The position numbers and the translations under genes are program-made. This document shows positions 28,021 to 36,853 of a DNA stretch of 64,000 bases, piece after piece (the stretch's first letter is position 1; every line of letters starts with the position of its first letter). Where the stretch lies: contig NC_067205.1 in NCBI RefSeq assembly GCF_026262505.1, positions 22,787,585 through 22,851,584 on the forward strand, given 5' to 3'. This DNA is from Trichomonas vaginalis G3 (Eukaryota; Parabasalia; Trichomonadida; Trichomonadidae). A model generated the notes under the pieces. The model was not told where the DNA came from, ran no database searches, and saw only the letters and a program-made list of their open reading frames with translations.

Positions 28021-28452
28021 ATATTAGAGAAGAAACACTTCAGAAACAAAGAGAAAGAGATAGAATACATTTCGAAGAAATTACAATCTTACGATTGGAA
28101 GACTTACCCTCATAGGTGTCTTCTTATCTTAGACGACTTTGCATCTCATCCTTTGCTTAAGAATAGAGAACAAGATATGTGTCGAATTCTTAAGAAACTT
28201 AGGCACTTTAACATTTCAGTCGTAATATGTGTACAGACAGCCAAGAGTTTAAGTAAGGATGTAAAGAGAATACTTACTGACATTATACTTTTCCCCGGAT
28301 TGTCCGAAGACGATTTCATGGAACTTATGAAAGAGTCCATGGCAGGTAAGTTTGACAGACATGAACTCTGGGAGAAGTATAAAGTCATACAAGACCCTCA
28401 TACTTCTTTCAGAATTCATATCTACGCGAACAAAGTTCAAATTGTAAAAAGT
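28021..28452 (+). pseudogene. Packaging ATPase, second part, Polinton A
   Basis: Continues the ATPase gene cut at 4933. It shows the Walker B strand (RCLLILDDFASH, near 28110), the strand ISVVICVQTA with its conserved Gln-Thr, and the C-terminal block LFPGLSEDDFMELM that matches the end of the ATPase in Polinton B. A second insertion (the TIR element at 28453-29506) lies close to the gene's 3' end. Confidence 0.75.
28437..28452. repeat. Direct repeat flanking the TIR element, left copy
   Basis: TCAAATTGTAAAAAGT also occurs at 29507-29522 directly after the element. It probably includes the target-site duplication. Its 16-bp length exceeds the usual 9-11 bp of MULEs, so part may be chance. 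Confidence 0.65.
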
Positions 28453-29506
28453 TGTTTCGTACCGAAATGGCTAACAAAAAAGTGACAGAAAACCTTAATT
28501 TGCGCGGCAATTTTAATTAAAAAAATAAACATTAATTTTTGTGATTGATATTATGCATTTTATTTATATTATATAAGATTTAAATTTAGGGGAAAAATTG
28601 GAAAAAAATAAGATTGGAAGTCTTTAGGTAAGAAGGAAAGGGCAAGAGATATATAGTGTACCTATATACCTCTTGCCCTTTCATTCTAAGTAGAAATGGG
28701 AGAAACATTGTCCGCATCATAAGTTATGCGGACAAAGTTTCTCCGATTTCTAATGGGAATTGCAGGCTATGAGGCACTGATATATAATCAGTACCTCATA
28801 GCCTACAATTCCCCTTATTAGACTTCCAAACTTTGAGTTAATGGCAAGACATTAACTCAAAGTTTGGAAAACTTCTCGTAAGAATCAATCGTCAAAAACC
28901 TCGATTGCAGTTATATTCATTGTGTTAAATTTGATTTTTTTTTGAAATTTTTATAAATTAAATTTTATATAACATAAAGCGTTATGAATTAGTATTTCCA
29001 TATGAATTTTATCTCGAAAATAGTAATTCTGTACAGTTATATTTCGGTTAATTTTGGAAATTTCTAGGAATACTTTAAGATAATATGATTATATATAACT
29101 CTGCCTTCATGATTTATTTTAGCTTTCGCGCAAATATCAGTTAACTTAACTCCATTATTTGATTTTGTGATGGCTTCACAAAGCCAATCAATATCAATCT
29201 CTTCTGGAGAATGTCTTCTCATCTAGAATATTTTCAATACTTTACATACAAACATTTTTATTTCTAAAAAACTTTTTAATTTTTTCTAGGATATATGAAT
29301 GAAAATAGTTAGAACAAGATTTTGAAGCTCAAAACATTAAAAATTATTAAAGATTTGTATAATATGATTAAAAATGGGAAATAATATGAGGCAATATAAA
29401 GGAATATGAATATTAAATAAATATATCTAAATAGAAAGAATCAGAAAAATCAAATTATTGGCGCCAAAAATGTCACCTTTTTGGCGAGCCATTTCGGTAT
29501 GAGATA
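28453..29506. mobile_element. Non-autonomous TIR element (1054 bp) with four hairpins
   Basis: The ends are inverted: TACCGAAATGGCT at the left pairs with AGCCATTTCGGTA at the right, and the similarity extends to a GTGACA motif about 35 bp in. No transposase frame is present. The element holds an array of four long hairpins (28615-28870) and about 590 bp of AT-rich DNA in which I see no gene (28870-29460). The right end has an extra hairpin (CGCCAAAAA/TTTTTGGCG, 29463-29487). The superfamily is uncertain; a MULE-like deletion derivative is possible. Confidence 0.7.
28615..28869. other. Array of four long tandem hairpins
   Basis: Hairpin 1: 28631-28656 with 28662-28687, two mismatches. Hairpin 2: 28691-28717 with 28726-28752, two mismatches. 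Hairpin 3: 28755-28781 with 28787-28813, two mismatches. Hairpin 4: 28824-28843 with 28850-28869, no mismatch. Loops are 5-8 bases. A possible closing stem is TTGGAAGTCT (28614-28623) with AGACTTCCAA (28820-28829), competing with hairpin 4. The four stems have unrelated sequences. Confidence 0.9.
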
Positions 29507-29522
29507 TCAAATTGTAAAAAGT
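29507..29522. repeat. Direct repeat flanking the TIR element, right copy
   Basis: Second copy of TCAAATTGTAAAAAGT. A stop codon (TGA, 29528-29530) soon after it fits the expected end of the ATPase gene. Confidence 0.65.
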
Positions 29523-29547
29523 CAAGCTTGAAAAATAAAGAGTTCAT

Positions 29548-30342
29548 TTACTCTACTTGTTTGAAGTTGTCAAAATACTCTGTTATTTTTTCCTTTAACA
29601 ATGGCAAATCTTCTTTGAAGGTAAAAATTGTACAACCTTTAATATCATAGTGTGTTTGAGGTAACGTATCTTGAACTATTTGTTTCACATCTTCATTTGG
29701 AGTCATTGAAATCGGTAAGTTTTCGCGATAGAACCAATTTCTGTCAGATTTGTAAATCTTAGCAAGGTCGTAAAAGCTTTTGTTGTTTCTTCTGACTAAA
29801 TGCAACATAACCATGTCACTGTCTTCCATATCTTCAGTATAAATCATATACTTATAGTTCTTTTCCTTTCCTTTTGGTACCGAACGTGGTATTCTTTTCT
29901 GAATGCTTTTGTCTTTTGCTTCAAGCTTGTTTTCCATCTCTTTTCTCATTTCTGTATGTAAATCGTCAAGAAGTTTGTAAATATTCCAAGCATAACGTGG
30001 TGAAGCCCACATTGCAACTGCATTTACTAATAGTCTATGTACATACCAACCTCTCAAACCATTTGGCAAATTTTTACGATTTTCATGAGTTTTAGGCGAC
30101 CCCGAAAAAAGTCGGTCTCGCTGTGCTTCGCTCAAAAGTTCTTGTGTGCTTTGGTTTTTGAACCAATCGTCTGTATGTTTGGTATCTGGAGAAAAACAAG
30201 CCGTCAAAATACTTTGCATTTGGTACATATCGTCTTTGACCGAACGAATTAGACACAATTGTTTGTTATATTGTATGCATTCATATTCTTCATTTATAGC
30301 TTCATGGACTATAACTGTTGTTGTGTTCTCTGTTGTTGACAT
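29548..30342 (-). CDS. KilA-N-like regulator (Polinton A)
   Basis: 264 aa from ATG 30342 (MSTTENTTTVIVHEAINEEY). It has an N-terminal helical part, a KilA-N-like C-terminal half (GLRGWYVHRLLVNAVAMWAS), then a basic linker (IQKRIPRSVPKGKEKNYKY) and a C-terminal domain (VMLHLVRRNNKSFYDLAK, WFYRENLPISMTPNE). It is homologous to 17822-18648 in Polinton B. The AATAAAGTTAG leader lies 43 bp upstream of its start. It is probably DNA-binding. The frame is uninterrupted. Confidence 0.75.
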   Translation of the reverse strand: MSTTENTTTVIVHEAINEEYECIQYNKQLCLIRSVKDDMYQMQSILTACFSPDTKHTDDWFKNQSTQELLSEAQRDRLFSGSPKTHENRKNLPNGLRGWYVHRLLVNAVAMWASPRYAWNIYKLLDDLHTEMRKEMENKLEAKDKSIQKRIPRSVPKGKEKNYKYMIYTEDMEDSDMVMLHLVRRNNKSFYDLAKIYKSDRNWFYRENLPISMTPNEDVKQIVQDTLPQTHYDIKGCTIFTFKEDLPLLKEKITEYFDNFKQVE

Positions 30343-30384
30343 ATCTGTCTTTATATTCCGGATAAAAAAATATTTTATAAAAAA

Positions 30385-30395
30385 CTAACTTTATT
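30385..30395 (-). promoter_or_regulatory. AATAAAGTTAG leader motif, copy 4
   Basis: Minus-strand copy 43 bp before ATG 30342, followed by the same T-rich tract as in Polinton B. Confidence 0.55.
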
Positions 30396-30460
30396 TTTTT
30401 AAAGTTTGGTCATCCTTCACTGTATGACAAATATACTATATTTTACTTAAAAATATGCAA

Positions 30461-30534
30461 GCGGCTCATAGCTCAGTGGTATGGGCTACCTCGTTACAGG
30501 CGTCGAAGACCTCAGTTCAAATCCCAATTCGCGC
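30461..30534 (+). tRNA. tRNA-like sequence (probably pseudo-tRNA)
   Basis: 74 bp with a perfect A box (TAGCTCAGTGG), a good B box (AGTTCAAATCC) and a T6 run after the 3' end as a possible Pol III terminator. The anticodon-loop area CCTCGTTACA recalls tRNA-Val (TAC), but acceptor and T stems pair poorly. It is likely decayed. Confidence 0.4.
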
Positions 30535-30682
30535 AAGTTTTTTCCTTTTATGCAGTGAAATTTCATGTACATAGGTTACTTTGGTGTTAGACCCTAGTGA
30601 AGAAAATAGAACGATAGGAGTTTACATTTGTAAAGTTGGACGATAAAATTTACTGACTGACGTCGGACATTGTCTTGAAACA

Positions 30683-31461
30683 GTACAAATATTGTTCTGA
30701 AGCAGTGCAAGTCTTGTTCTGAAAAAGTACAAGTATTGTTCTGAAAAAGTACAAGTATTGTTCTGAAAAAGTACAAGTATTGTTCTGAAAAAGTACAAGT
30801 ATTGTTCTGAAACAGAAAATTTTTCTCACAAATTGAGAGCTTTTACGGGAAATTTGTTCTGAAGCAGTGCAAGTCTTGTTCTGAAAAAGTACAAGTATTG
30901 TTCTGAAAAAGTACAAGTATTGTTCTGAAAAAGTACAAGTATTGTTCTGAAACAGAAAATTTTTCTCACAAATTGAGAGCTTTTACGGGAAATTTGTTCT
31001 GAAGCAGTGCAAGTCTTGTTCTGAAAAAGTACAAGTATTGTTCTGAAAAAGTACAAGTATTGTTCTGAAAAAGTACAAGTATTGTTCTGAAACAGAAAAT
31101 TTTTCTCACAAATTGAGAGCTTTTACGGGAAATTTGTTCTGAAGCAGTGCAAGTCTTGTTCTGAAAAAGTACAAGTATTGTTCTGAAAAAGTACAAGTAT
31201 TGTTCTGAAAAAGTACAAGTATTGTTCTGAAACAGAAAATTTTTCTCACAAATTGAGAGCTTTTACGGGAAATTTGTTCTGAAGCAGTGCAAGTCTTGTT
31301 CTGAAAAAGTACAAGTATTGTTCTGAAAAAGTACAAGTATTGTTCTGAAAAAGTACAAGTATTGTTCTGAAACAGTACAAGTATTGTTCTGAAAAAGTAC
31401 AAGTATTGTTCTGAAACAGTACAAGTATTGTTCTGAAAAAGTACAAGGCTAGTTCTGAAAC
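30683..31461. repeat. 22-bp minisatellite with 140-bp higher-order repeat
   Basis: The basic unit is TGTTCTGAAAAAGTACAAGT plus AT. Blocks of three or more such units alternate with a spacer (CAGAAAATTTTTCTCACAAA, then TTGAGAGC) to give a 140-bp higher unit, with spacers at about 30810, 30950, 31090 and 31230. Copies are almost identical. The minus-strand open frames over it are by-products of the repeat. Confidence 0.9.
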
Positions 31462-31467
31462 AGAACA

Positions 31468-31833
31468 ATGGACAACATCGAGCCATTAGATGAGGCAATT
31501 TACCTTATAGAGATAAATGAAGTTGTTAAGCAATACTTGGGCAAGGACAAAGCCAACAAGTCCCTCGGCTTCTGGTTGTTTGGAAGAGGTGCGCTGAAAA
31601 TCGAAATTGAAACCGGAATTCCAATTCAAATACCAGAAAACACTCCTGTAGACGACATAAAGGAGATGAAGAAAGAAGCTCTTCTCAAGTTCTTTGCAAA
31701 GCGCCCATGGATACAACTTCCAAACAGAGAGAGTCCAATTCCACGAATTATACAAATTCTCAGAGCACTGTTCCACTTCTCGGGTCAGCCGTTCTACATA
31801 ACCTCAGAAGGCGACATCCAACCAGTTCAGTAA
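31468..31833 (+). CDS. Hypothetical protein, 121 aa
   Basis: Starts six bases after the minisatellite ends. It is richer in GC and in CCA/GAG codons than its neighbours and is a compact alpha/beta protein (KANKSLGFWLFGRGALKIE, then RPWIQLPNRESPIPRIIQIL). I recognise no motif. Whether it belongs to Polinton C, to the satellite region or to the host is unclear. The start may lie further upstream if the repeat is transcribed. Confidence 0.45.
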   Translation: MDNIEPLDEAIYLIEINEVVKQYLGKDKANKSLGFWLFGRGALKIEIETGIPIQIPENTPVDDIKEMKKEALLKFFAKRPWIQLPNRESPIPRIIQILRALFHFSGQPFYITSEGDIQPVQ

Positions 31834-31947
31834 ACATCTCATTTTAACTCACTTTTTTAATGTTTTTTGTGAAAGTGTCAAAAATAAATTGTTTTCATGA
31901 GTTTTCTACGATGTTAGAAAAAATGTTATTTTCTAATATCTTCACAT

Positions 31948-32808
31948 TCAATACTTTTTCAGCACTTTTCCGTAGTTATATATGAAAGACAATTCGAGAT
32001 AAAAGTCATAGTACAATGGAATAATATGTTGCATACCATTTGTTGTGAACCAAACTTGAAAGTCAGAGAAACTGTTACTAGGTGGTTCGTAGAATTTAGA
32101 AGCAAAGTCATAAAGGTCCTTACCAATACATAGAAAACTATTGTTGCTTGAACTGAAAGTTGCATGACACATAACACTTTGAGGGTCAAACACGTTTCTA
32201 TAAACCATCAAATCTGCTGGTGGAAGTATAAATTTAAATGGACCATCTGGTGGTAATGGTTCGTTCTGGTTTAGTAACCGAAGAAATTGTGCCCAAGAAC
32301 GTTTGTCTACTTCCCAAAATAAAAACTCTGTATCTCTTGGAGGGTTAATTTCAATCTTTTGAAATGAAACGGTGGAGTTCATCTTGTCATATTCTAGTTT
32401 CAGATAGTATGTTCCATTTAGTAAAGAGTCGTATTTTTCTTGAAATTCCCAATAATATTTGTTCATTTGAGTTTGAAAGTCATCTAGAGTTTTCTCAAGA
32501 CTTTCGTCTGAACGAACTGTAAAGATTCTCATTTCGTCAAATTTGTCTATTAGACCATCAGAACCTTTATACTGCCCATGAAAATATACTGCGAACATAA
32601 ATGCGTTAGTTCTATTTGAAAACAAAACTCTTCTAAATCCTATTGCCTTTGCATCTGAAGGACTTTGAAGCCAACGAATTGGATAGTCAAACCTGTATGC
32701 TCGGGATGAAATTTCTTCATCTGAAATAGTCCTACCAGCATTTGTAAAGATATAGTCTAACGGTTTTGTATCTGCTACTTTTGTTCTTTGTTTTTCAACC
32801 TGAAGCAT
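31948..32808 (-). CDS. Putative structural protein, 286 aa (Polinton C)
   Basis: Whole frame from ATG 32808 (MLQVEKQRTKVADTKPLDY). The N-terminal half (FDYPIRWLQSPSDAKAIGFR, AFMFAVYFHG) matches the Polinton B locus at 6360-7240. The rest is beta-rich with aromatic residues (FQVWFTTNGMQHIIPLYYDF). No enzyme motif is seen. A capsid-associated protein is likely by family context. Confidence 0.5.
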   Translation of the reverse strand: MLQVEKQRTKVADTKPLDYIFTNAGRTISDEEISSRAYRFDYPIRWLQSPSDAKAIGFRRVLFSNRTNAFMFAVYFHGQYKGSDGLIDKFDEMRIFTVRSDESLEKTLDDFQTQMNKYYWEFQEKYDSLLNGTYYLKLEYDKMNSTVSFQKIEINPPRDTEFLFWEVDKRSWAQFLRLLNQNEPLPPDGPFKFILPPADLMVYRNVFDPQSVMCHATFSSSNNSFLCIGKDLYDFASKFYEPPSNSFSDFQVWFTTNGMQHIIPLYYDFYLELSFIYNYGKVLKKY

Positions 32809-32961
32809 TTAATATATGTAAAAATATATTGTTTTAAAATGGTATGCCATATAGCTTCTTGAATTTGTTAAGAAGTATTTGAACGTATTTTCCATCTGTA
32901 TCTCTAGTGTTTACATAAGCATAGCCCGCCTTAGTAAAATATACTTGTAATTTCCTATAGT

Positions 32962-33417
32962 TTACGCCGGTATAAAGTAGAAAGAGCCTTGTTCTTCGCT
33001 ATAGTAGTAAAACTCAAACGTATGCTTGCCATAGTCTGTAATTTCAATTGTTTCATCTTCTAGTTCGTCGACAAATTCGAATACAATATCTCCAAATTTG
33101 CCTTTGTTCTTATTGTTTTCAGAACGAGTGACCCAACGTAAGTTTTCAAGTCTATTGTCGTTTCTTATATGGTTTATATGGTCTACAAAAGGTAAATTGT
33201 TAGGATTCAGTATAAAATGAGTTGCAATGACAACATGTTTAAGATAGTGTTTTCCATCCATCTTCATAATAGCATATCCGTCATTTCGCTCCCATTCGCT
33301 TAAAACTCTTTTTGTCTTTTTGTTTCTGACTTCAAATGACTCACAACAGTGAATTTCATATTTCTCATCTAACAAACAAGTTTCCCAACGGTCTTCTCCA
33401 ACAAACTCAGCGTACAT
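32962..33417 (-). CDS. HNH homing-type endonuclease, 151 aa
   Basis: From ATG 33417. Residues about 20-65 resemble the NUMOD4-like strand-rich part seen before HNH_3 domains (GYAIMKMDGKHYLKHVVIA). The HNH core is VDHINHIRNDNRLENLRWVT followed by RSENNKNK, with the catalytic His and the conserved Asn pairs. Such enzymes nick or cut DNA and spread themselves. The gene lies 46 bp downstream of the polymerase gene, on the same strand. Confidence 0.85.
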   Translation of the reverse strand: MYAEFVGEDRWETCLLDEKYEIHCCESFEVRNKKTKRVLSEWERNDGYAIMKMDGKHYLKHVVIATHFILNPNNLPFVDHINHIRNDNRLENLRWVTRSENNKNKGKFGDIVFEFVDELEDETIEITDYGKHTFEFYYYSEEQGSFYFIPA

Positions 33418-33462
33418 TTCAAATAAAATAAAAAAAATGTCACTTTTTTAAAAATAATTTTT

Positions 33463-35616
33463 TTATTTCATGCAATGTTTAACTATTTCACCATCTTCTT
33501 TAACACCCCAGTACTTACGCTTGGAGAGGACATGAACTTCGGTGAAAATTTTGTCCAATTTGAATTGACCCATCTTTTCACCGACCATTCCCATTTCAAT
33601 GAGTTTGTTATAGCCTTCTTCGTTCGTCATGAGTGCGTCAATGTTCTCATAGTAAACCTTGACTTTCGATTTGACTTCGGAGAAGAATTTGTTGTACTCG
33701 TCAAGGACTGCCTTTGCGAACTGAGGGTAAGACCAATGTTCGACAATAGGTTTTAATGTGGTTACTAAGCCACTTTGACCTTGAGTGAATTCGTACTTCA
33801 AAACAAAAGGAGAAAACCTTTCAACAAAGTTGTCGACCTTCTCATAATGTTTACTCTTCATCTCTTGAGGTTTCTTAATGGAATATCCCCATGTCGAATT
33901 CATAAGCAATTTGAGTGTCATTGCAAGTTTGGGGTTTGAAGCTTTCCTAATATCATACAGTTGTTGTATGACTTTTCCAACTGTATAGTTCCTTCCCGGG
34001 AACTCACCATCTTCGTTTGGAATTCCAGTCGGAATATATTGGACAAACCTCATGTATGCAGCGTTAAGGTCGACATAGTATATCTTTTCATCTGAGTCGA
34101 ACTTGTCGCAACCAATTGGTCCAGTTTGTGGAAATTCAAGTGAGTCTCTTATCTTCTGAGAAACTTCTCCTGTTATCTCATAAACATCGTCGAAGCAACC
34201 TGTTTCATATAAAACCTTCTGACCTAACTCAGATGCTCTCCAATACAATTTGACGTCAATTGGATGTCTCAATGGAAGTTTGTTTATAGCATCTTGAAGT
34301 TCTTGCAACCTCATTGGAAGTTCTTCTGGTTCAGGTTGGTATCCGAACATACCAACTCCTTGTGGAACTGTGTACTTCTTTTGTACTAGAACTTTGTCTG
34401 GAACAACTTTTGGTCTTGCTAACAATGAAAAGCTTGTTTCGTCTTTTGGTACAAAAGTTTCTGTCAGCTTGTCATCTGGAATTGGTTCCAACAAACCTTT
34501 CTCGAAAAGAATGTTTACAGCTCTGACAATGTTGCACTTACTTTTACCAAAGAATGGGTTTGTAAGACTTTCGTTCAATATGAAGTGGTTGTGGACAATT
34601 ACAATCTTCAACCATGGTAAGTCTTTGTCAACAACATAGTCGTCATGTGAAGAACCTTTAGCTGTAGGTATGTTGACTCGGATATTGACATTTGCCAACG
34701 GTGCAATTTTTGCCAATTGACCTCTGAGAATGTACCTTGTCTTCACACATGACTCAAGATACTTCATCTTCTCATCTGTAACAAGACCAGAGTTCCTGAG
34801 ACATGTAAGAATGCAAGGTTCGTTGACAATTGTTTCAATTGAATTGTAAATTCCATACCTTGTCAAGTCAATATCAGACTTATTTATGAACGGGAAGTAT
34901 CCAGCATGTTGTCTGACTGCTTGAGGGTTAGGTTGGGACCATTCGAACTTGACACTTGCAATTCCTTCAATTGCATTAAAAATGTCTGAGTCGGAGCCAA
35001 CCATTTGTTCTCTCTTTGTAGTCTTGAAAGCGTCAAGAAGTTTTGCGGCTGTTTGTTCATTGCCATGTGCATAGTAAATGTGACCATCCAAATCTGTTAT
35101 GATCAATCTGAGATTGTGTCCTTTCTTATTTCCGTCTTGTATGGCAGCATGTACACCCATGAAGCCTTCTTTGTTCTTTCCTTCGTCAAAGTTTACTGTA
35201 AAGGTTCGACCAGATGTAATTTGACTTCTAACTTCACGATACTTTTCATATGCATATCTTGTTCTTTCCATGGGAGCATGTGCGTCTTCACCTTTTCCTT
35301 TTTTCCTTCTCAAAGGATGCAATTGTTCGTCATGTTTCCAGTAGAATCTGGCAAAGCCGTCGTGTCCTTCAACTTGAGGTTCACTAACATCGAAAGGCAT
35401 GTCCATAAGACGTTCTTCTTCTAACCTCTCTAGTCTGTTTGGATAATTGGCACGTGCTGTTTCCAAATCTAATTCGTAGGTAAGACCTGCCAATTTGTCA
35501 TAGACTTTTATGGGTCTTCCTTTCTTATATTTAAACTTCTTCGAAACTCTCCAACCATATCTTTGCAACTCTGCTTTTATTCTAGCAGACTTTCTGTCCA
35601 TTCTATATGGGGGCAT
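33463..35616 (-). CDS. Divergent family B DNA polymerase, 717 aa (Polinton C)
   Basis: One uninterrupted frame from ATG 35616. A palm motif A-like block YYVDLNAAYM lies near residue 513, motif B-like TLKLLMNSTWGYS near 573 and motif C-like VYYENIDALM near 655. The middle has the cysteine-bearing block EPCILTCLRNSGL, comparable to NCFVYACIQAGV in Polinton B. A clear 3'-5' exonuclease motif is not evident, unlike in B and D, and the motifs are atypical, so activity cannot be judged. It would replicate the element by protein priming if it acts like its relatives. Confidence 0.7.
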   Translation of the reverse strand: MPPYRMDRKSARIKAELQRYGWRVSKKFKYKKGRPIKVYDKLAGLTYELDLETARANYPNRLERLEEERLMDMPFDVSEPQVEGHDGFARFYWKHDEQLHPLRRKKGKGEDAHAPMERTRYAYEKYREVRSQITSGRTFTVNFDEGKNKEGFMGVHAAIQDGNKKGHNLRLIITDLDGHIYYAHGNEQTAAKLLDAFKTTKREQMVGSDSDIFNAIEGIASVKFEWSQPNPQAVRQHAGYFPFINKSDIDLTRYGIYNSIETIVNEPCILTCLRNSGLVTDEKMKYLESCVKTRYILRGQLAKIAPLANVNIRVNIPTAKGSSHDDYVVDKDLPWLKIVIVHNHFILNESLTNPFFGKSKCNIVRAVNILFEKGLLEPIPDDKLTETFVPKDETSFSLLARPKVVPDKVLVQKKYTVPQGVGMFGYQPEPEELPMRLQELQDAINKLPLRHPIDVKLYWRASELGQKVLYETGCFDDVYEITGEVSQKIRDSLEFPQTGPIGCDKFDSDEKIYYVDLNAAYMRFVQYIPTGIPNEDGEFPGRNYTVGKVIQQLYDIRKASNPKLAMTLKLLMNSTWGYSIKKPQEMKSKHYEKVDNFVERFSPFVLKYEFTQGQSGLVTTLKPIVEHWSYPQFAKAVLDEYNKFFSEVKSKVKVYYENIDALMTNEEGYNKLIEMGMVGEKMGQFKLDKIFTEVHVLSKRKYWGVKEDGEIVKHCMK

Positions 35617-35646
35617 TTTTATAAAAATAAAAAAATATTTTTTTCT

Positions 35647-36231
35647 TTACTTTACATAACCGCCTGCTGCCATAAGTCTTTGACGCCAACCCATACCAGC
35701 TAATGAAGGTTGACTTGGTTTAGTTTGGAAACTAAACTTTGGTTTTGGTTTATCTTCAGTTTTTTGTTTTTCTTCTTCTATCAGTTTTTCGTCACTTTTC
35801 GGTTCCTCTGACTTTACTTCACTTGCAGGAACAGTTGTGTCGTCAACATCTTCATAAATATCATATGCCATTTGTTTTTGTTTTCCTTTCAACTTTTTGT
35901 GTTTGCTGTAAAGTTTAGAATATTTCGACTCTAAGTCAATGAGATGTTCTATAATGAACTGTTGGTCAGTGAAGTAAACTTTTCCATCTGTTGTCTCGAA
36001 AGCTCCTTCAGACTTCAATATTTTATTTGTGAGAGTCTGTTTCTTTTTTGAGATACTAGCCGTTCCATTTCTATGAAAAGTGACTTTATAGTTAGGGTTT
36101 GTATTTCCAGACCTGGCACTTTCTATTATTGAATTTTTCTCTTCATCTGTAAGTTCTTTGACAGGTTTTGACAATGGTTCTGAACTTTTTGTTTGTGGTG
36201 TCAAATCTACCGTTTCAACTTCTTCGGTCAT
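35647..36231 (-). CDS. F3-family protein, 194 aa (Polinton C)
   Basis: From ATG 36231. The F3 block is SIIESARSGNTNPNYKVTF. It is followed by a coiled-coil-like basic part (KYSKLYSKHKKLKGKQKQM), an acidic and Lys-rich linker, and a C-terminal motif GMGWRQRLMAAGGYV. It is longer than the Polinton B relatives. The frame is whole and lies 30 bp upstream of the polymerase gene, so the two probably share a transcript. The function is unknown. Confidence 0.55.
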   Translation of the reverse strand: MTEEVETVDLTPQTKSSEPLSKPVKELTDEEKNSIIESARSGNTNPNYKVTFHRNGTASISKKKQTLTNKILKSEGAFETTDGKVYFTDQQFIIEHLIDLESKYSKLYSKHKKLKGKQKQMAYDIYEDVDDTTVPASEVKSEEPKSDEKLIEEEKQKTEDKPKPKFSFQTKPSQPSLAGMGWRQRLMAAGGYVK

Positions 36232-36250
36232 TTCATCTCAGTAAAAAATT

Positions 36251-36415
36251 TTAGTTTGGTTTGTTTTCAACTGGTTGTTGTTGTGGAGGTGGGATGGTTC
36301 CTTTAATAATATCATTCAGTTTCACATGCTGAGCCTGACTATATGGTATCGGTTTAAATGCTGGAAGCCGACAAATCCATCTTGAACTCATTTGTCTCAA
36401 TGCTGCATTGTTCAT
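36251..36415 (-). CDS. Small protein, 54 aa (Polinton C)
   Basis: From ATG 36415 (MNNAALRQMSSRWICRL) to a stop at 36251, fitting the gap between two minus-strand genes. It is followed on the transcript by the F3 gene after 19 bp. The tail is Pro/Gln-rich (PPPQQQPVENK). It is short, but its fit between neighbours supports it. Confidence 0.45.
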   Translation of the reverse strand: MNNAALRQMSSRWICRLPAFKPIPYSQAQHVKLNDIIKGTIPPPQQQPVENKPN

Positions 36416-36434
36416 TTCATCCTAGTTAAAAACT

Positions 36435-36836
36435 TTACATTCTCCACGTTTGAGGCGGTTGAGGTTGGTTATTGTTTACCCACTGTTGTGCATGGTTATA
36501 TCCTCTGTTAAAGAATCTTTCACCTTGGTCCATATAGTGTCCTGCTTGGTTATAGTAGTCATTTGCTTTGTTATAATAGTTTCCTGCTTGTCTTCCTACA
36601 TTGTCCATCCATCCTTGAACTTTTCCTCTTGTTTCAGGATTTGGAATAAGATTTGTTGCATCTCGTGCTACATCCCAACCTTTCTGTACAGTTTGTATAA
36701 TAGGCTGAGCTTTGTCTTTCAGTATACCTAATGTACTCAAAATCTTCCTTCCAATTCCAAATGCACCTCTGGCTATTGTTCCCACTGCGGGTAAAAATCT
36801 AGATGCGACTCCTGCTAATGCGCCAAATAAACCCAT
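36435..36836 (-). CDS. Gly/Ala-rich small virion-like protein, 133 aa (Polinton C)
   Basis: From ATG 36836 (MGLFGALAGVASRFLPAVG). It has a hydrophobic, Gly-rich, probably amphipathic N-terminus, then a helical part and Tyr/Asn/Gln-rich repeats (NYYNKANDYYNQAGHYMDQG). The layout resembles the Polinton B protein at 5620-6135 and membrane-lytic virion proteins. It is divergent from the integrase gene, with only 17 bp between starts. Confidence 0.5.
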   Translation of the reverse strand: MGLFGALAGVASRFLPAVGTIARGAFGIGRKILSTLGILKDKAQPIIQTVQKGWDVARDATNLIPNPETRGKVQGWMDNVGRQAGNYYNKANDYYNQAGHYMDQGERFFNRGYNHAQQWVNNNQPQPPQTWRM

Positions 36837-36853
36837 TTCTTATAGGGTAAAAA

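Larger units (their letters stand above)
28021..30420. mobile_element. Polinton A, right visible part
   Basis: Resumes after Polinton B with the rest of the ATPase, is interrupted by a 1.05-kb TIR element, and then carries the KilA-N gene at 29548-30342 with its AATAAAGTTAG leader. I cannot see its terminal repeat, because the left end is outside the window. The right limit given is only the last recognisable Polinton sequence. Confidence 0.65.

Noticed and set aside
30594-31498. Several minus-strand open frames with MYFFRTILVLFQN-type repeats
   Set aside because: They are produced by the 22-bp repeat having no stop in that frame; repeated identical starts and no other coding features.
35005-35424. 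139-codon plus-strand frame with membrane-like composition
   Set aside because: Antisense shadow of the Polinton C polymerase gene.
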